Shown: one piece after another, positions 1-7,516 of the stretch
Position numbering within the stretch: position 1 is the first letter of the stretch
Layout of the letters: each line of letters starts with the position of its first letter
From: Larix sibirica
Lineage: Eukaryota > Streptophyta > Pinopsida > Pinales > Pinaceae
Assembly (NCBI GenBank): GCA_004151065.3
Contig: NWUY0300042683.1
Span: 1 to 10,065, forward strand
Length of the DNA stretch: 10,065 nt
Direction: 5' to 3'
The notes under the pieces: model-generated
What the model saw: the letters and a program-made list of their open reading frames with translations, nothing else
Database searches by the model: none
What the model was told of the DNA's origin: nothing
Translations under genes and position numbers: made by a program

Positions 1-84
1 ATTCTGCCGAGGCAATCAGAAATAGAGCAATTTAGTTCATCCATAGACACAGCTTTTAATCTCAGTAATTTGGTTTTCTTAATT

Positions 85-100
85 TGACGTCAGGATGACG
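85..100 (+). promoter_or_regulatory. as-1-like tandem TGACG element
   Basis: The sequence TGACGTCAGGATGACG carries two TGACG cores in the same direction, 11 bp apart start to start. The first core is part of a perfect TGACGTCA palindrome. The classical as-1 element has two TGACG cores about 12 bp apart and is bound by TGA-class bZIP factors; it responds to salicylate, auxin and electrophile or oxidative stress. The site lies about 760 bp upstream of the start codon of a quinone reductase gene, whose family includes auxin- and redox-responsive members. The motif is seen directly; its function is inferred, and the spacing is one base short of the classical form. Confidence 0.45.
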
Positions 101-126
101 GCATAAGAGGAACGAGTTTGCTGCTC

Positions 127-182
127 AATTGGGCAGTGTGGATCTTGGTGAAAAATAAATAAATAAATTGAGCAGTGTGGAT
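127..182 (+). repeat. 39-bp tandem duplication with TAAA microsatellite
   Basis: The 17-base block AATTGGGCAGTGTGGAT (127-143) recurs as AATTGAGCAGTGTGGAT (166-182), one mismatch apart and offset by 39 bp. Between them is a short AAAT/TAAA microsatellite (about 152-169). It looks like local slippage or duplication upstream of the gene. No function is apparent. Confidence 0.7.
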
Positions 183-285
183 GTAACGGAAAGTCCAGGT
201 TGGCAGCTGTAATAGGGTCATGGTGCCACGTTGGCAAGAAGTATTGAAAAAACCGAAGAGCCAGGCGGGCAGTGGGCACCTTCAA

Positions 286-502
286 CCACAAGCAAAATCC
301 AATTGGATTGCATGAACTTGACCTGGAAACCAGTTGTGTGCCTACATTCTGACCAGAAAACTAGTTTGACACGGAGAATCTGACCAGAAAACCAGTTGGG
401 TATGTTAAATCTGACCAGAAAATGATGTGGGTAGGGTGAATCGGGGGCAGAAACCATCTCGATGGTTTCACTCTGATCCGAAAATCATGTGGGCAATTTA
501 AA
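286..502 (+). repeat. Degenerate 31-bp minisatellite, 6-7 units
   Basis: Units begin at 286, 317, 348, 379, 410, 441 and 472 with an exact 31-bp period. Units 348, 379 and 410 all start TCTGACCAGAAAA. Unit 472 starts TCTGATCCGAAAA, 317 starts CTTGACCTGGAAAC, 441 is strongly altered, and 286 matches about 17 of 31 positions of the 379 unit. Further TGTGGGC-containing fragments at 489, 547 and 570, and GCGGGC at 598, suggest that the array continues in a more decayed form with irregular spacing. A 31-bp period is not a multiple of three, which argues against a coding repeat. The array lies 360-570 bp upstream of the start codon, so it may overlap the promoter. Confidence 0.8.
450..469. repeat. 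20-bp palindrome in the minisatellite
   Basis: GAAACCATC, a 2-base centre (TC), then GATGGTTTC gives perfect 9-bp arms. It falls inside the most altered 31-bp unit (441-471) without disturbing the period, so it probably arose by local templated mutation rather than insertion. It could form a small hairpin or bind a dimeric factor, but there is no direct evidence for either. Confidence 0.6.
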
Positions 503-599
503 GAATAACATCCGGGCAGTTCCAGTGTTCCCCACATGAAGAGTTTGTGGGCACTTAGAGTTTTACCATGTGGGCGATAGGTAGCACAGTAATTCCTGC

Positions 600-859
600 G
601 GGCGCAATGCAGTTATCAAGATGGCAGAGGAATATGGATAGAGTAAGATTTACGGAGAAGCATAAAGTCGGGTATATTTGAATGAGTCTACAAGTCAAAA
701 CAGAAAGGAGGCTTCATTGGAAATGGTGTCCAGCTGCGGATGTCAGTGCAAATCTGCATAGAACAAATTTGATCCATAATAGTATTGAAGAAATCTCTAA
801 ATCTTTGTAAGGTACAGTCTCTGATTGGGAGCTGCGGAGGTGGAATGTAATCAGGAATC
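600..859 (+). promoter_or_regulatory. Proximal promoter and probable 5' UTR with uORFs
   Basis: This stretch leads into the start codon. A weak TATA-like TATATTT lies at 673-679. Downstream of it are two ATG-initiated short frames that would be upstream ORFs if transcription starts near 700 or earlier: 682-810 (42 codons, starting MSLQVK) and 723-761 (12 codons, MVSSCGCQCKSA, three cysteines). Both stop before the main ATG at 860. The transcription start is unknown, so promoter and UTR cannot be separated and the uORFs are only candidates. Confidence 0.35.
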
Positions 860-1089
860 ATGGGCAAAGGAGGGGGTTGTGTTCCGAGTTCATCTAGGAA
901 GCGCGCTCATAGTGTTAGTTCCCCCCACAAAGAAGATCCCAATGCTGATCTCCCTCGAGAGATTAACAATGACATTTCAGAGAAGCCTACTGAAGAAGCA
1001 CTAGGTCATGAGGATCCTCCTACCATATTGGAGGATGCAGCCTCTTCTTTATCCCTTAATTCCCCTCGGAAACTCAGAATTTTCATTGT
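860..1089 (+). CDS. FQR1-like: FQR1/WrbA-like NAD(P)H:quinone oxidoreductase, exon 1
   Basis: This is the first coding exon of a plant flavodoxin-like quinone reductase, an FMN enzyme expected to reduce quinones by two electrons using NAD(P)H, which avoids semiquinone formation. It starts at ATG 860 (G at +4) and codes for 76 residues plus two bases of Val77. Residues 1-15 read MGKGGGCVPSSSRKR, the start I recall for Arabidopsis At4g36750-type proteins, which differ from the shorter FQR1 by this extension. Residues 16-70 are a polar Ser/Pro/Glu-rich linker; residues 71-77 (KLRIFIV) are the first beta strand. Gly2 and Cys7 could be myristoylated and palmitoylated, giving membrane attachment, but position 6 is Gly rather than the usual Ser/Thr, so this is inference. 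The donor GTAAGT at 1090 is ideal, and splicing to 1214 restores FIVFYSMYGHVE in frame. Confidence 0.9.
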
Positions 1090-1213
1090 GTAAGTGGGTT
1101 TTCAAATTTGAACTTTTGGGTGGCTTGAAAATGGGATATTTAATCCTTTTTTCAAGATGAAGGTGTGAATTTTGGGTTGTTTATGATGGTTTCTGGATTG
1201 CCTTTGGTCGCAG
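1090..1213 (+). other. Intron 1 of the quinone reductase gene (124 nt)
   Basis: It runs from donor GTAAGT (1090-1095) to acceptor CAG (1211-1213) and is T-rich. It is phase 2, splitting the Val77 codon GT|G. The joined reading frame gives an uninterrupted family-typical first strand and FMN loop, which fixes both boundaries. Confidence 0.9.
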
Positions 1214-1573
1214 GTTCTATTCTATGTATGGTCATGTGGAAGCATTGGCAAAGAAGATGAAGGAGGGAATTGATGCAATCGAGGGAGTGGAGGGGACTTT
1301 GTACAGGGTCCCTGAGATACTCTCGGCCCCGGTTTTGGAGCAGATGCGTGCGCCCCCCAAGGATGAGTCCATTCCTGTCATAACTGCTGAAGAGTTGGCG
1401 GCAGCGGATGGTCTGTTGTTTGGGTTTCCCACTCGGTATGGTGCAATGGCAGCTCAGATGAAGGCCTTCTTTGATTCCACGGGGAAGTTATGGAGGGAGC
1501 AGACGCTAGCAGGGAAGCCTGCAGGTTTTTTTGTCAGTACTGGTACACAGGGAGGAGGTCAGGAAACTACAGC
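1214..1573 (+). CDS. FQR1-like: FQR1/WrbA-like NAD(P)H:quinone oxidoreductase, exon 2 (gene continues beyond window)
   Basis: This 360-nt exon completes Val77 and codes for residues 78-196 plus two bases of Ala197. It holds most of the flavodoxin-like core. FYSMYGHVEALA (78-89) is the FMN phosphate-binding loop and following helix. LYRVPEIL (about 106-113) is typical of the WrbA family. GFPTRYGAMAAQMKAFFDST (147-166) and the STGTQGGGQETTA region (185-197) contribute flavin contacts. No key residue in these motifs is lost, and there is no frameshift, so the gene looks functional. The exon ends at ACAGC with donor GTAAGT at 1574, phase 2. The next family residues, WTAITQLVHHG and the C-terminal 60 or so, are absent from this window. 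Full length would be about 270 residues. The related name FQR1 comes from an auxin-induced Arabidopsis flavin quinone reductase; a bacterial WrbA gene is ruled out by the introns. Confidence 0.93.
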
Positions 1574-2365
1574 GTAAGTCCATGACACTTGGCCTTAAAG
1601 TCTTTTTTATTGACTGCTGGTGGGAAAGGGGGTGCATTTATGAATATATATTATCTGGGTTCCTTATTCATGGCGATGTTTTTTTCTTTTAAACGTTTGG
1701 TATTTGATCTGGCTTCATTCATTACTTGCATTTGTATCCCATTAATGGGTATTTTACAGTACAACTTTTATTTCTGTCTTTCCAGAATGTTTGATATTTA
1801 TCTTTTTAAGTATGTTTTCTTGGTCAATGAGTTCTTCCTCTGTTGCCAATCTAGATTGGTCATAAATTCACACTAATTACAACGAAATAATGCGGATCCA
1901 TGGATGAACTTTAGCTGCCCGTGGTGGGGTTTTGAAGGAGCACAATTTGCTGGGATGTTGAACAACCAGGGATGCAATTTGTGGGGTAGGACCAGATATC
2001 ACTTAAAACTGTTTTCCTTCATGCAGTACATCAATTGGCAATCCAGAGGTCGGTGACTTTTTTTAAATACTGTGTGAACTAGTCATGTCTGAAAACCAGT
2101 GGAAAGAGATTGAAGTTTAAATCTTTGGCAATCCACTAATCCATGATTTTCTTCAAATATATGAGAACCGCAGTTATCTCCAAGAATCAGGGAAATGAAA
2201 TCAAAGTATTAACTGACCTCACAACTGATTCTTAAATCATATCTCACACACATACACACACCAGAGGTACTCCATGGCATCCAAACCTGCAACCAACTCT
2301 GGTAAACCAGGTAGGAGCAAATTTACCATCCTACACTATATGCAGATCAAATGATGAACAGTGTC
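1574..2365. other. Intron sequence without recognised elements; short direct repeat
   Basis: No gene or named element is recognisable. TTGGCAATCCA occurs at 2035-2045 and 2125-2135, and both copies continue with similar T-rich tails ending in GTGAAC or GAGAAC, so a 90-bp local duplication is likely. A short imperfect CA microsatellite lies near 2246-2262. The T-rich first few hundred bases are ordinary plant intron sequence. Confidence 0.5.
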
Positions 2366-2535
2366 TCCAGCTTACTGGAGGGGGTGATCACCATCAGCCG
2401 TACACCCAGCAAAGGCTGGGCGATTTACTCCAACCCCGCACCTATTCATTCTAGTCTGGGCTTGTGATGCAGGGAAGACTTATTTTTATTCTGGAACTAG
2501 ATGGCACCCAAATGATGGATGTGGGTGCCTCTGGT
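2366..2535 (-). mobile_element. Diverged tRNA-derived SINE (copy 1)
   Basis: It aligns with the SINE at 4077-4290 over most of its length. GGAACTAGATGG (2493-2504) matches GGAACCAGATGG, followed by a shared CAAaTGATgGA stretch. The GGAGGG...CAGCC block and a hairpin correspond as well (CCCAGC aaag GCTGGG at 2405-2420, against a nine-bp hairpin at 4161-4182). The B-box region is decayed, and no CCAAG/poly(T) end or target-site duplication is visible, so the left end is approximate. Orientation is - strand, as in the other copies. Confidence 0.5.
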
Positions 2536-2676
2536 ATTGGACAAAAGATTCTGTCCAATTATAGTATTATTTCAGTATTGACAGCTTCAAAGCCCTCTTT
2601 AACGAGTCATCTGTCTTTCTTTAGAGTGTAGAAATTTGGCACTTGTAGTCATTTGAGGGCAAAATATTTGGGTGCC
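2503..2676. repeat. Inverted repeats, possible MITE-like unit
   Basis: GGCACCCAAAT (2503-2513) is perfectly inverted as ATTTGGGTGCC (2666-2676), enclosing 152 bp. Inside are a nearer inverted partner, TGGGTGCC (2522-2529), and a perfect 8-bp pair, ATTGGACA (2536-2543) and TGTCCAAT (2552-2559). This could be a 174-bp MITE, but the left arm also aligns with the SINE next to it and no flanking duplication is clear, so the class is uncertain. Confidence 0.35.
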
Positions 2677-3991
2677 TACTCATTGGTGAGGGGATTAGAT
2701 ACTGGAAAGAAAATCCGGACGAGCCAAGGAAACAAAGAGTTACTTCGTATGTAATAAAACATACTCAAGCTGGATGTATGATGCATTTCTATCTAAAGAG
2801 CAGATAGAAACAGGATATCAAAAGCCCGGATTATCATGTGGTTACCTCTTCTATTTGTTTCTAGGAGCAGAAGGTCTCCATGCCAATGAAAAATTCTCAA
2901 TTTTTAATCTTTTCAACAATATGATCTTTATCGAGCAAAATTTCAGAATTCATCCCTGGTTCAAATCTTTCTATGATTCCCTTTGCTTGTCAAAATTTCT
3001 CCTGCTTTCTTTTTCATCTGTTTTCTTTCATGGCTTGACAAGAGAATGTTAGTGATGCTTTTCTTGATTAGTTTCATCTAAGTTGATCAATTGGAATTCA
3101 TATGTGTGGGGGAGCTTCAAGAAGAACTCTAATTAATAGGATTCCTTAGTTATGTAGAAACTCGTCAAATTGACTTTGTTAGTTGTCCTGTCATGAAACT
3201 TTCCCATACTCCATCTATTTGACATGACATAGTAAAAGTCTGTTAAATTCGTGAGTCTCGTGAAACTCAAGTCAAACTTGCTCATAGCTGGTCAAAGTTG
3301 CTCAGTCAAAGCTTCCAATGATTGTTTTGCATGTTTGTCTCCAGTTATGTAACATGTGGTTTGTTGTTTAAGTTTGCAGTATGGAAAGGCTAATGGAAAG
3401 TATATCCGATATTCTAAAAACTGAAAGCAGGTAGAGTACTTTATAAAAGTATCCACAGAAAGAAAATATTTAAGGAAACAATTGCATTACTAACTGCAAT
3501 CTATATTCTCTGAAAATGTCAGCAGAAGAAAAATATTCAAGGAAAAAATGTATCAGATAATTGCAAACTCTGCTATCAGTTTCTAGATTATCAGCCACTA
3601 GGTATCTGGCTTACAAAGTTATGAACCATCATGTAGGTACTTTGTTTAATATCATGTGTCTACCTACAGGAGCATATGTCTGTTTTGATGGAATTGCCAT
3701 GGAATGGACATGTCTCTATGTTTTTCGGTTAAAATTTGATCATTTTAGATTTTTTTAGAATACCGGTTTTCAGCCAATTGGCAAGTTGACTCTTACAATT
3801 TAGCGTGCCGGTCGTTATTGAGTCTAATTCCAGTGACTTTGGTGGCTTCATTGGCCCTGAAACAGCTAAACTATCGATAGTTCCTTTTAGGTAAATTCAT
3901 ATACAGAACATACACTAGGAATTACACTTAACAAATAAAGTAACATTATATACAAAGAAAATAAGATCACATAGAACAATAAGATTTACAG
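2677..3991. other. Intron sequence with local duplications; no supported gene
   Basis: A 92-codon frame (2774-3052) is open but has no support as a gene; a GYLFYLFLGAEGL stretch faintly resembles the YLF-x-L-x-AEGL region of plant LINE reverse transcriptases. GTCAAACTTGCTCA (3271-3284) recurs as GTCAAAGTTGCTCA (3291-3304) and again partly at 3305. A duplication of about 55 bp with a 67-bp offset covers 3457-3580 (AGAAAGAAAATATT and AGAAGAAAAATATT). Nothing else is recognisable. Confidence 0.4.
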
Positions 3992-4076
3992 TGCAAATAT
4001 GCCCTTACAAATTTCACTAATTGCGATTACAAAACCAATACTTGGCTCACACACATTCTTCATTGAAAGCCTTATT

Positions 4077-4290
4077 GTTTCTTTTATTTTTATTTTCCAA
4101 GAAAAATCTCATGGGATCCCCCCTCTTCCCTATAATATCCAGATGGAGGGTGGCTCAACCACCAGCCACAATAGTGGCTGGTAACCATGAGATACTCGAC
4201 TGAATTTGAACCTGTGAACTATGGCCTCTCTGTCAGTAACATGCCTTTGGCGGAACCAGATGGTTCAATTGATTGAGCTAACCCTTGGGG
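4077..4290 (-). mobile_element. tRNA-derived SINE (copy 2)
   Basis: Read on the - strand it begins CCCCAAGGGTTAGCTCAATC, where TTAGCTCAATCAATTG is A-box-like (compare tRNA TAGCTCAGTTGG). CAGGTTCAAATTCAG is the B box. It ends GATTTTTCTTGGAAAATA with an A-rich tail. Flanking TTGAAAGCCTTATT (4063-4076) and TTAAAAGACTTACT (4291-4304) match at 11 of 14 positions, a plausible target-site duplication. It contains a perfect 9-bp hairpin, ACCAGCCAC aata GTGGCTGGT (4161-4182). It would have been copied by RNA polymerase III and mobilised by a LINE; it is long inactive. Confidence 0.75.
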
Positions 4291-4704
4291 TTAAAAGACT
4301 TACTATTTATACATCTTAGTTACAGAGAATAATAAAATACATTGGTTACAGGATACAGCAATTTACACATCATTTAGAAAATCCCCTATCTTCCAATACT
4401 TTAACTTCTGTTTCTGTCTCTTCTGCTTCCTCATCTACTATATGCTTCAACATCCCTCTTAATCTATTCTGCTTCCTTGTGGTACAGCTTGAGGGCCACA
4501 ACCCAACCTTGCAGTGCCCCTTTATTTTTGCAGCTCCATGACCAGTGACCTAACATTTTGGGAACTTTTACAGGTCCACAACTTAGCTATGTGGTTCTCA
4601 ATTCTTCTTTTCAATCACAGTTTACAGTAATCTACAATCTTTCCAGTCTGCAACTCTTATGAACTACTAACCTAGTAACCACTCCAACCCTGCAAGCTAT
4701 CCTT

Positions 4705-5038
4705 TGTTTTTTGAAAATGCATCAAATATTTCATCATAAATCAATAATGTATATGAACTATGAAGATTGTTACCTCTAGGAGTCACGAAACAGCCACACA
4801 AGATCCCCATCCTACATAAGCAAGGAGAGTTAGCATATCCCCTTTGGCTCGAAGCTGGAGAGTATCTAAATCTTGTCAGAATATTTTGGGTCAGGATTCC
4901 TGCAAAGTGTATTGCTCTCTTTTTTTCTCTTCTTTTCATTGGAAAGGTTCATGTTTTGTGACAAACTGATGATCTGTCTGGCTGGTAAGTGTATGTAGGA
5001 TGTTATCTGACTGGCAACTGACAGGCGTGCCTTCCTAC
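4705..5038. mobile_element. Unclassified about 330-bp insertion within left repeat
   Basis: The left direct repeat is interrupted here relative to the right one, whose sequence runs straight through CAAGCTATCTTTGCAAAGTAC. The interruption is flanked by CAAGCTATCCTTTG (about 4692-4705) and CAAACTATCCTTG (about 5038-5050), as expected for a target-site duplication of about 12 bp. The left end is T-rich (GTTTTTTG), which could be a reversed poly(A) tail. I see no good A or B box and no terminal inverted repeats, so I cannot name the class. Confidence 0.5.
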
Positions 5039-5143
5039 AAACTATCCTTGCACGTACATTTTACCTGCAATATCATCCAGCCCTTAACAGCACTGTTTTT
5101 CCTCCCAATCTTGGCATCGTTAGGAATTGCATCCGGACGTCTT

Positions 5144-5336
5144 TTTTTTTCCAAGGAAAACCTCACAGGGAAACCCAAGGGATGCTTCCCCATATTTATG
5201 GATGACATCCCTAGTAAACCCATTGGCATAGACTAGTGTGCCTCACCTAAGGGGATTCGAACGGGGTACCTTCTGGCACAGAATTGGCCAACTGCAACAA
5301 CATTGGCAACAACTGGTTGAGCTAAACCCTTGGGCC
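5144..5336 (-). mobile_element. tRNA-derived SINE (copy 3, best-preserved B box)
   Basis: On the - strand it starts GGCCCAAGGGTTTAGCTCAA, with A-box-like TTTAGCTCAACCAGTTG. It has an intact B box CCGTTCGAATCCCC (plus-strand GGGGATTCGAACGG near 5253) and ends GTTTTCCTTGGAAAAAAAAA. The flanks GCATCCGGACGTCTT (5129-5143) and GCATCCAGCCCTCTT (5337-5351) match at 12 of 15 positions, a clear target-site duplication. It lies just inside the interior of the LTR-like element. It is the shortest copy (193 bp). Confidence 0.82.
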
Positions 5337-5384
5337 GCATCCAGCCCTCTTATGATGTAGGGATACTTAATTGTGGATTCTAAA

Positions 5385-7460
5385 CTTTCAAAATTTCTGC
5401 TTCAAACAGAACTTCAAGTGCTTCCATGGCAGGTAAGTTTTGAATGAAATGCTGAATATGCTCAGCTTTCACAGAATCTTGCTCAAACCTTGTTCATTGC
5501 AGCTTCCAATTTAAAATTCACAATCACAGTATCTTTAAAAATTTGCAAATCCAACTTAATTTTTTCAATGATGGGGAATTGGGAGTCCTTGTTAACTCTC
5601 TTTTCCATTAATTCTGCAAGTAAACTCAACATCTTTGCATAATGATTATGATGCCCTTTGATCTTCACATTCCTGGAGCTGCTGCTCCAATTTATGCAAC
5701 TTCTCATTCCACTCTGACACATTCTTTATAAAACTGCAAAAGATGTATTCTTTAACTTTCAATTCTTGAACATTTTCTTTCGCTTCCAAACTTCATTAGC
5801 AACATCTTTGGTGGCTTTCCTTTGCAGAACTTGGTATTCTATATCTATATAAAGAAATATTTGCCCGTGACTGGGTTAGACGGGCTTGCACTGTTGATTT
5901 AACCATAATTCCATTTCTTTTTTCATCGACTTCAGTTTATCTTCTGGAACTTTAACTGCTTTATGTGGAGGCAACCTCTTCTTCTTTATCAAAGAATTCA
6001 GTTTTCTTTTGATTTTTCAAACTTTTATCCACCTCAACAGCAAATGAAAAAATCTACAACAGCTCTGTATTAAATTCCTCTGCTCTTAACTGTCTATTTG
6101 AGCCATGGATTTTCTGTAGCCTATTAATTTCAATTTTGAAAGTGTCAATATTCTTTTTAAGATGCACATTCTCTTATCTATCTTCCAAAATTGATCTTTA
6201 AATAAAATATGTCCACTATCCACTGAACTGTATTGGCACTATCATTTTCGAATTCAAAAACTTCTGTAACAGCTGAAGTACCTTTTTGTACTTCTTGCCT
6301 TTTCACATTGAATGCTATCTTTTTATTTTCTGTGTGCATTGTGATTATGTTTCGTTGCTCATTCAACTCTCTGTGCAGCACTAAATGCTGTGGACCCTGT
6401 TCTGTGGGTGCCTTTCCTTTTCAATAGGTTGTTGCTGAAGTCCTTATCATGTTTAAGCCTGTCCTTTCTTTGCATTTGAGATGTTTCCTGAGATTTTAAC
6501 TGTGATTGGATTTCCAGTGAATCTCCATATACCCCTTTGTAGATGGTGGTGCATTTACAAAATTGGTAGCAACATTTACTGGTTGGGTTTAAGCTGGACT
6601 TCTCGACTCTTGAGTCTCAACCATATTGGCTATATGCTCACCATGGTTGAGGAAACAACAACCAATTTTTTTGTATTTACAGAACTCACATCAATTATTG
6701 AAGAAATTACAGAATCAGAAGTAGACTCCGGCCTGCATAGCTGGAGTCTCTGAAGCAATAGTAGTATGTATAAGAAGATGTGGTACATAGATGATCCGGG
6801 AAGACTTTTCAGGGAAGTAGTTAAAATTCTGCCCATAATGAAGATTGGGAATTCCAGTGCCAGTGAAATCATAACTCTCAGGTCCTTCGAAGACTTTGCA
6901 CCAGAAGAAATTTCTGACAAATCAATAAATCAATTGGGAACTTTTAATGTTATTAGTGACCATTTCCAAGGTGGGTGGCAAACTATAGTTGAAGCAGACG
7001 ACAAATTGACATCGGTGGTAGACTGACATGCTTTGTTGGAGGCCTTCTTAGGTAACTTAATAATTAAAGGAGGAGGGTTTTCCAGTTTGTGTTCTAATTC
7101 CCTCTTTGACCATTCCTCCTCATCTTTCTTCCTGATGCTCCAGCTGCAGAGTTCAATTGTGGACCCTGTGCAAGTGGACCTTTGCGAGCTCTGCTTCTGC
7201 AGTTTCTCACTCCCTACTTTCTCCAAGAGTTTTCAACTCTATTATCTTGACCCTTTTCAAAATCCTAAGTATCATTAGGTAGTTTAAATTCATCCCATTT
7301 GTTCTTATTTGATATCTGGCCACTCTATAATGTGCAGGGTTAGCTCCTGTGGCAATAACTCAAATTTTGTATTTTATCCAGCATAGTGCCAGTGATCTTC
7401 TGGTAATATTTTGATACTGTTTCTTCCTAGATTTTTGCATCCCCAGGTCATTCCTCATTG
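5385..7460 (-). pseudogene. Decayed coiled-coil protein frames, interior of LTR-like element
   Basis: Several - strand frames in changing phase look like one broken protein-coding region. 7226-6630 reads as about 199 codons in one frame with a single stop at 6930-6932, including RKKDEEEWSKRELEHKLENP and PLIIKLPKKA. Further along come a Lys/Glu-rich helix-like frame at 6381-6178, NVHLKKNIDTFKIEINRLQK near 6170-6110, DKLKSMKKEMELWLNQQ near 5940-5890, SEWNEKLHKLEQQLQEC near 5715-5665 and an open frame 5722-5483. The heptad-like Leu/Lys/Glu pattern suggests coiled coils, as in some gag-like proteins. I see no protease, reverse transcriptase, RNase H or integrase motif, so the element would be non-autonomous. 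The family is not recognised; a captured host gene fragment is possible. Part of the region (6766-7026) is also open on the + strand, which weakens the coding claim there. Confidence 0.45.
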
Positions 7461-7496
7461 TGTCCTCTCTTGTTAAAAACTTAAATGTAGACCAAA

Positions 7497-7516
7497 CCTG
7501 GACGCAGGCTAATACA
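7497..7516 (-). other. Candidate degenerate primer-binding site
   Basis: Immediately beside the right repeat, the - strand reads TGTATTAGCCTGCG. This resembles the usual plant primer site complementary to initiator Met tRNA, TGGTATCAGAGC, with one base missing and one changed over the first nine. Its position directly after the repeat's CA end is what an LTR retrotransposon on the - strand would show. The similarity is short and could be chance. Confidence 0.3.

Larger units (their letters stand above)
3992..5080 (-). repeat. Left direct repeat (candidate 3' LTR of old retrotransposon)
   Basis: It aligns with 7517-8358 in the same direction. Perfect blocks include CCACAACCCAACCTTG (4496-4511 with 8125-8140) and CAACCCTGCAAGCTATC (4685-4701 with 8304-8320). 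Alignment begins near TGCAAATATG (3992) against TGTTAATATG (7517) and ends near ATATCATCCA against GTATCAATACA, so both copies would start TG and end CA. The copies are heavily diverged, so the element is old. This copy is lengthened by a SINE (4077-4290) and a further insertion (4705-5038). The minus orientation rests on the primer-site resemblance next to the other repeat. Outer boundaries are approximate and no five-base flanking duplication was found. Confidence 0.6.

Noticed and set aside
79-457. Minus-strand frames of 70 and 79 codons upstream of the gene
   Set aside because: They run through the 31-bp minisatellite and microsatellite, have no recognisable motif, and the repeat period is not a multiple of three.
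286-502. CRISPR-like array because of the regular 31-bp period
   Set aside because: There are no distinct spacers; the whole 31-bp unit repeats and drifts, in a plant nuclear context.
1232-1432. 66-codon frame antisense to exon 2
   Set aside because: It is a shadow of the GC-rich quinone reductase coding exon.
1589-1876. 95-codon + strand frame after exon 2
   Set aside because: It does not start with ATG, is T-rich with a Phe/Leu/Cys/Ile composition typical of intron sequence, and lies directly after a perfect splice donor.
2774-3052. 92-codon frame with a faint LINE reverse transcriptase-like GYLFYLFLGAEGL stretch
   Set aside because: Only a dozen residues resemble the motif, no YADD box or flanking domains were found, and the rest is low-complexity. 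It is too weak to call a LINE.
5253-5330. Possible tRNA gene from the good B box
   Set aside because: The A and B boxes are tRNA-like, but the segment lacks acceptor-stem pairing and carries SINE body, tail and target-site duplication.
5863-5885. GCCCGT...ACGGGC inverted repeat beside TCTATATCTATATAAAG, like a Helitron terminus
   Set aside because: It lies within a - strand reading frame that continues on both sides, the arms are only 6 bp, and no matching opposite end was found.
7335-7363. CAG acceptor followed by GCAATAACTCAA, resembling the AITQ codons expected in quinone reductase exon 3
   Set aside because: The frame after the acceptor does not give WTAITQLVHHG, the preceding and following codons do not fit, and stops follow. 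It is a 12-base coincidence inside the LTR-like element.
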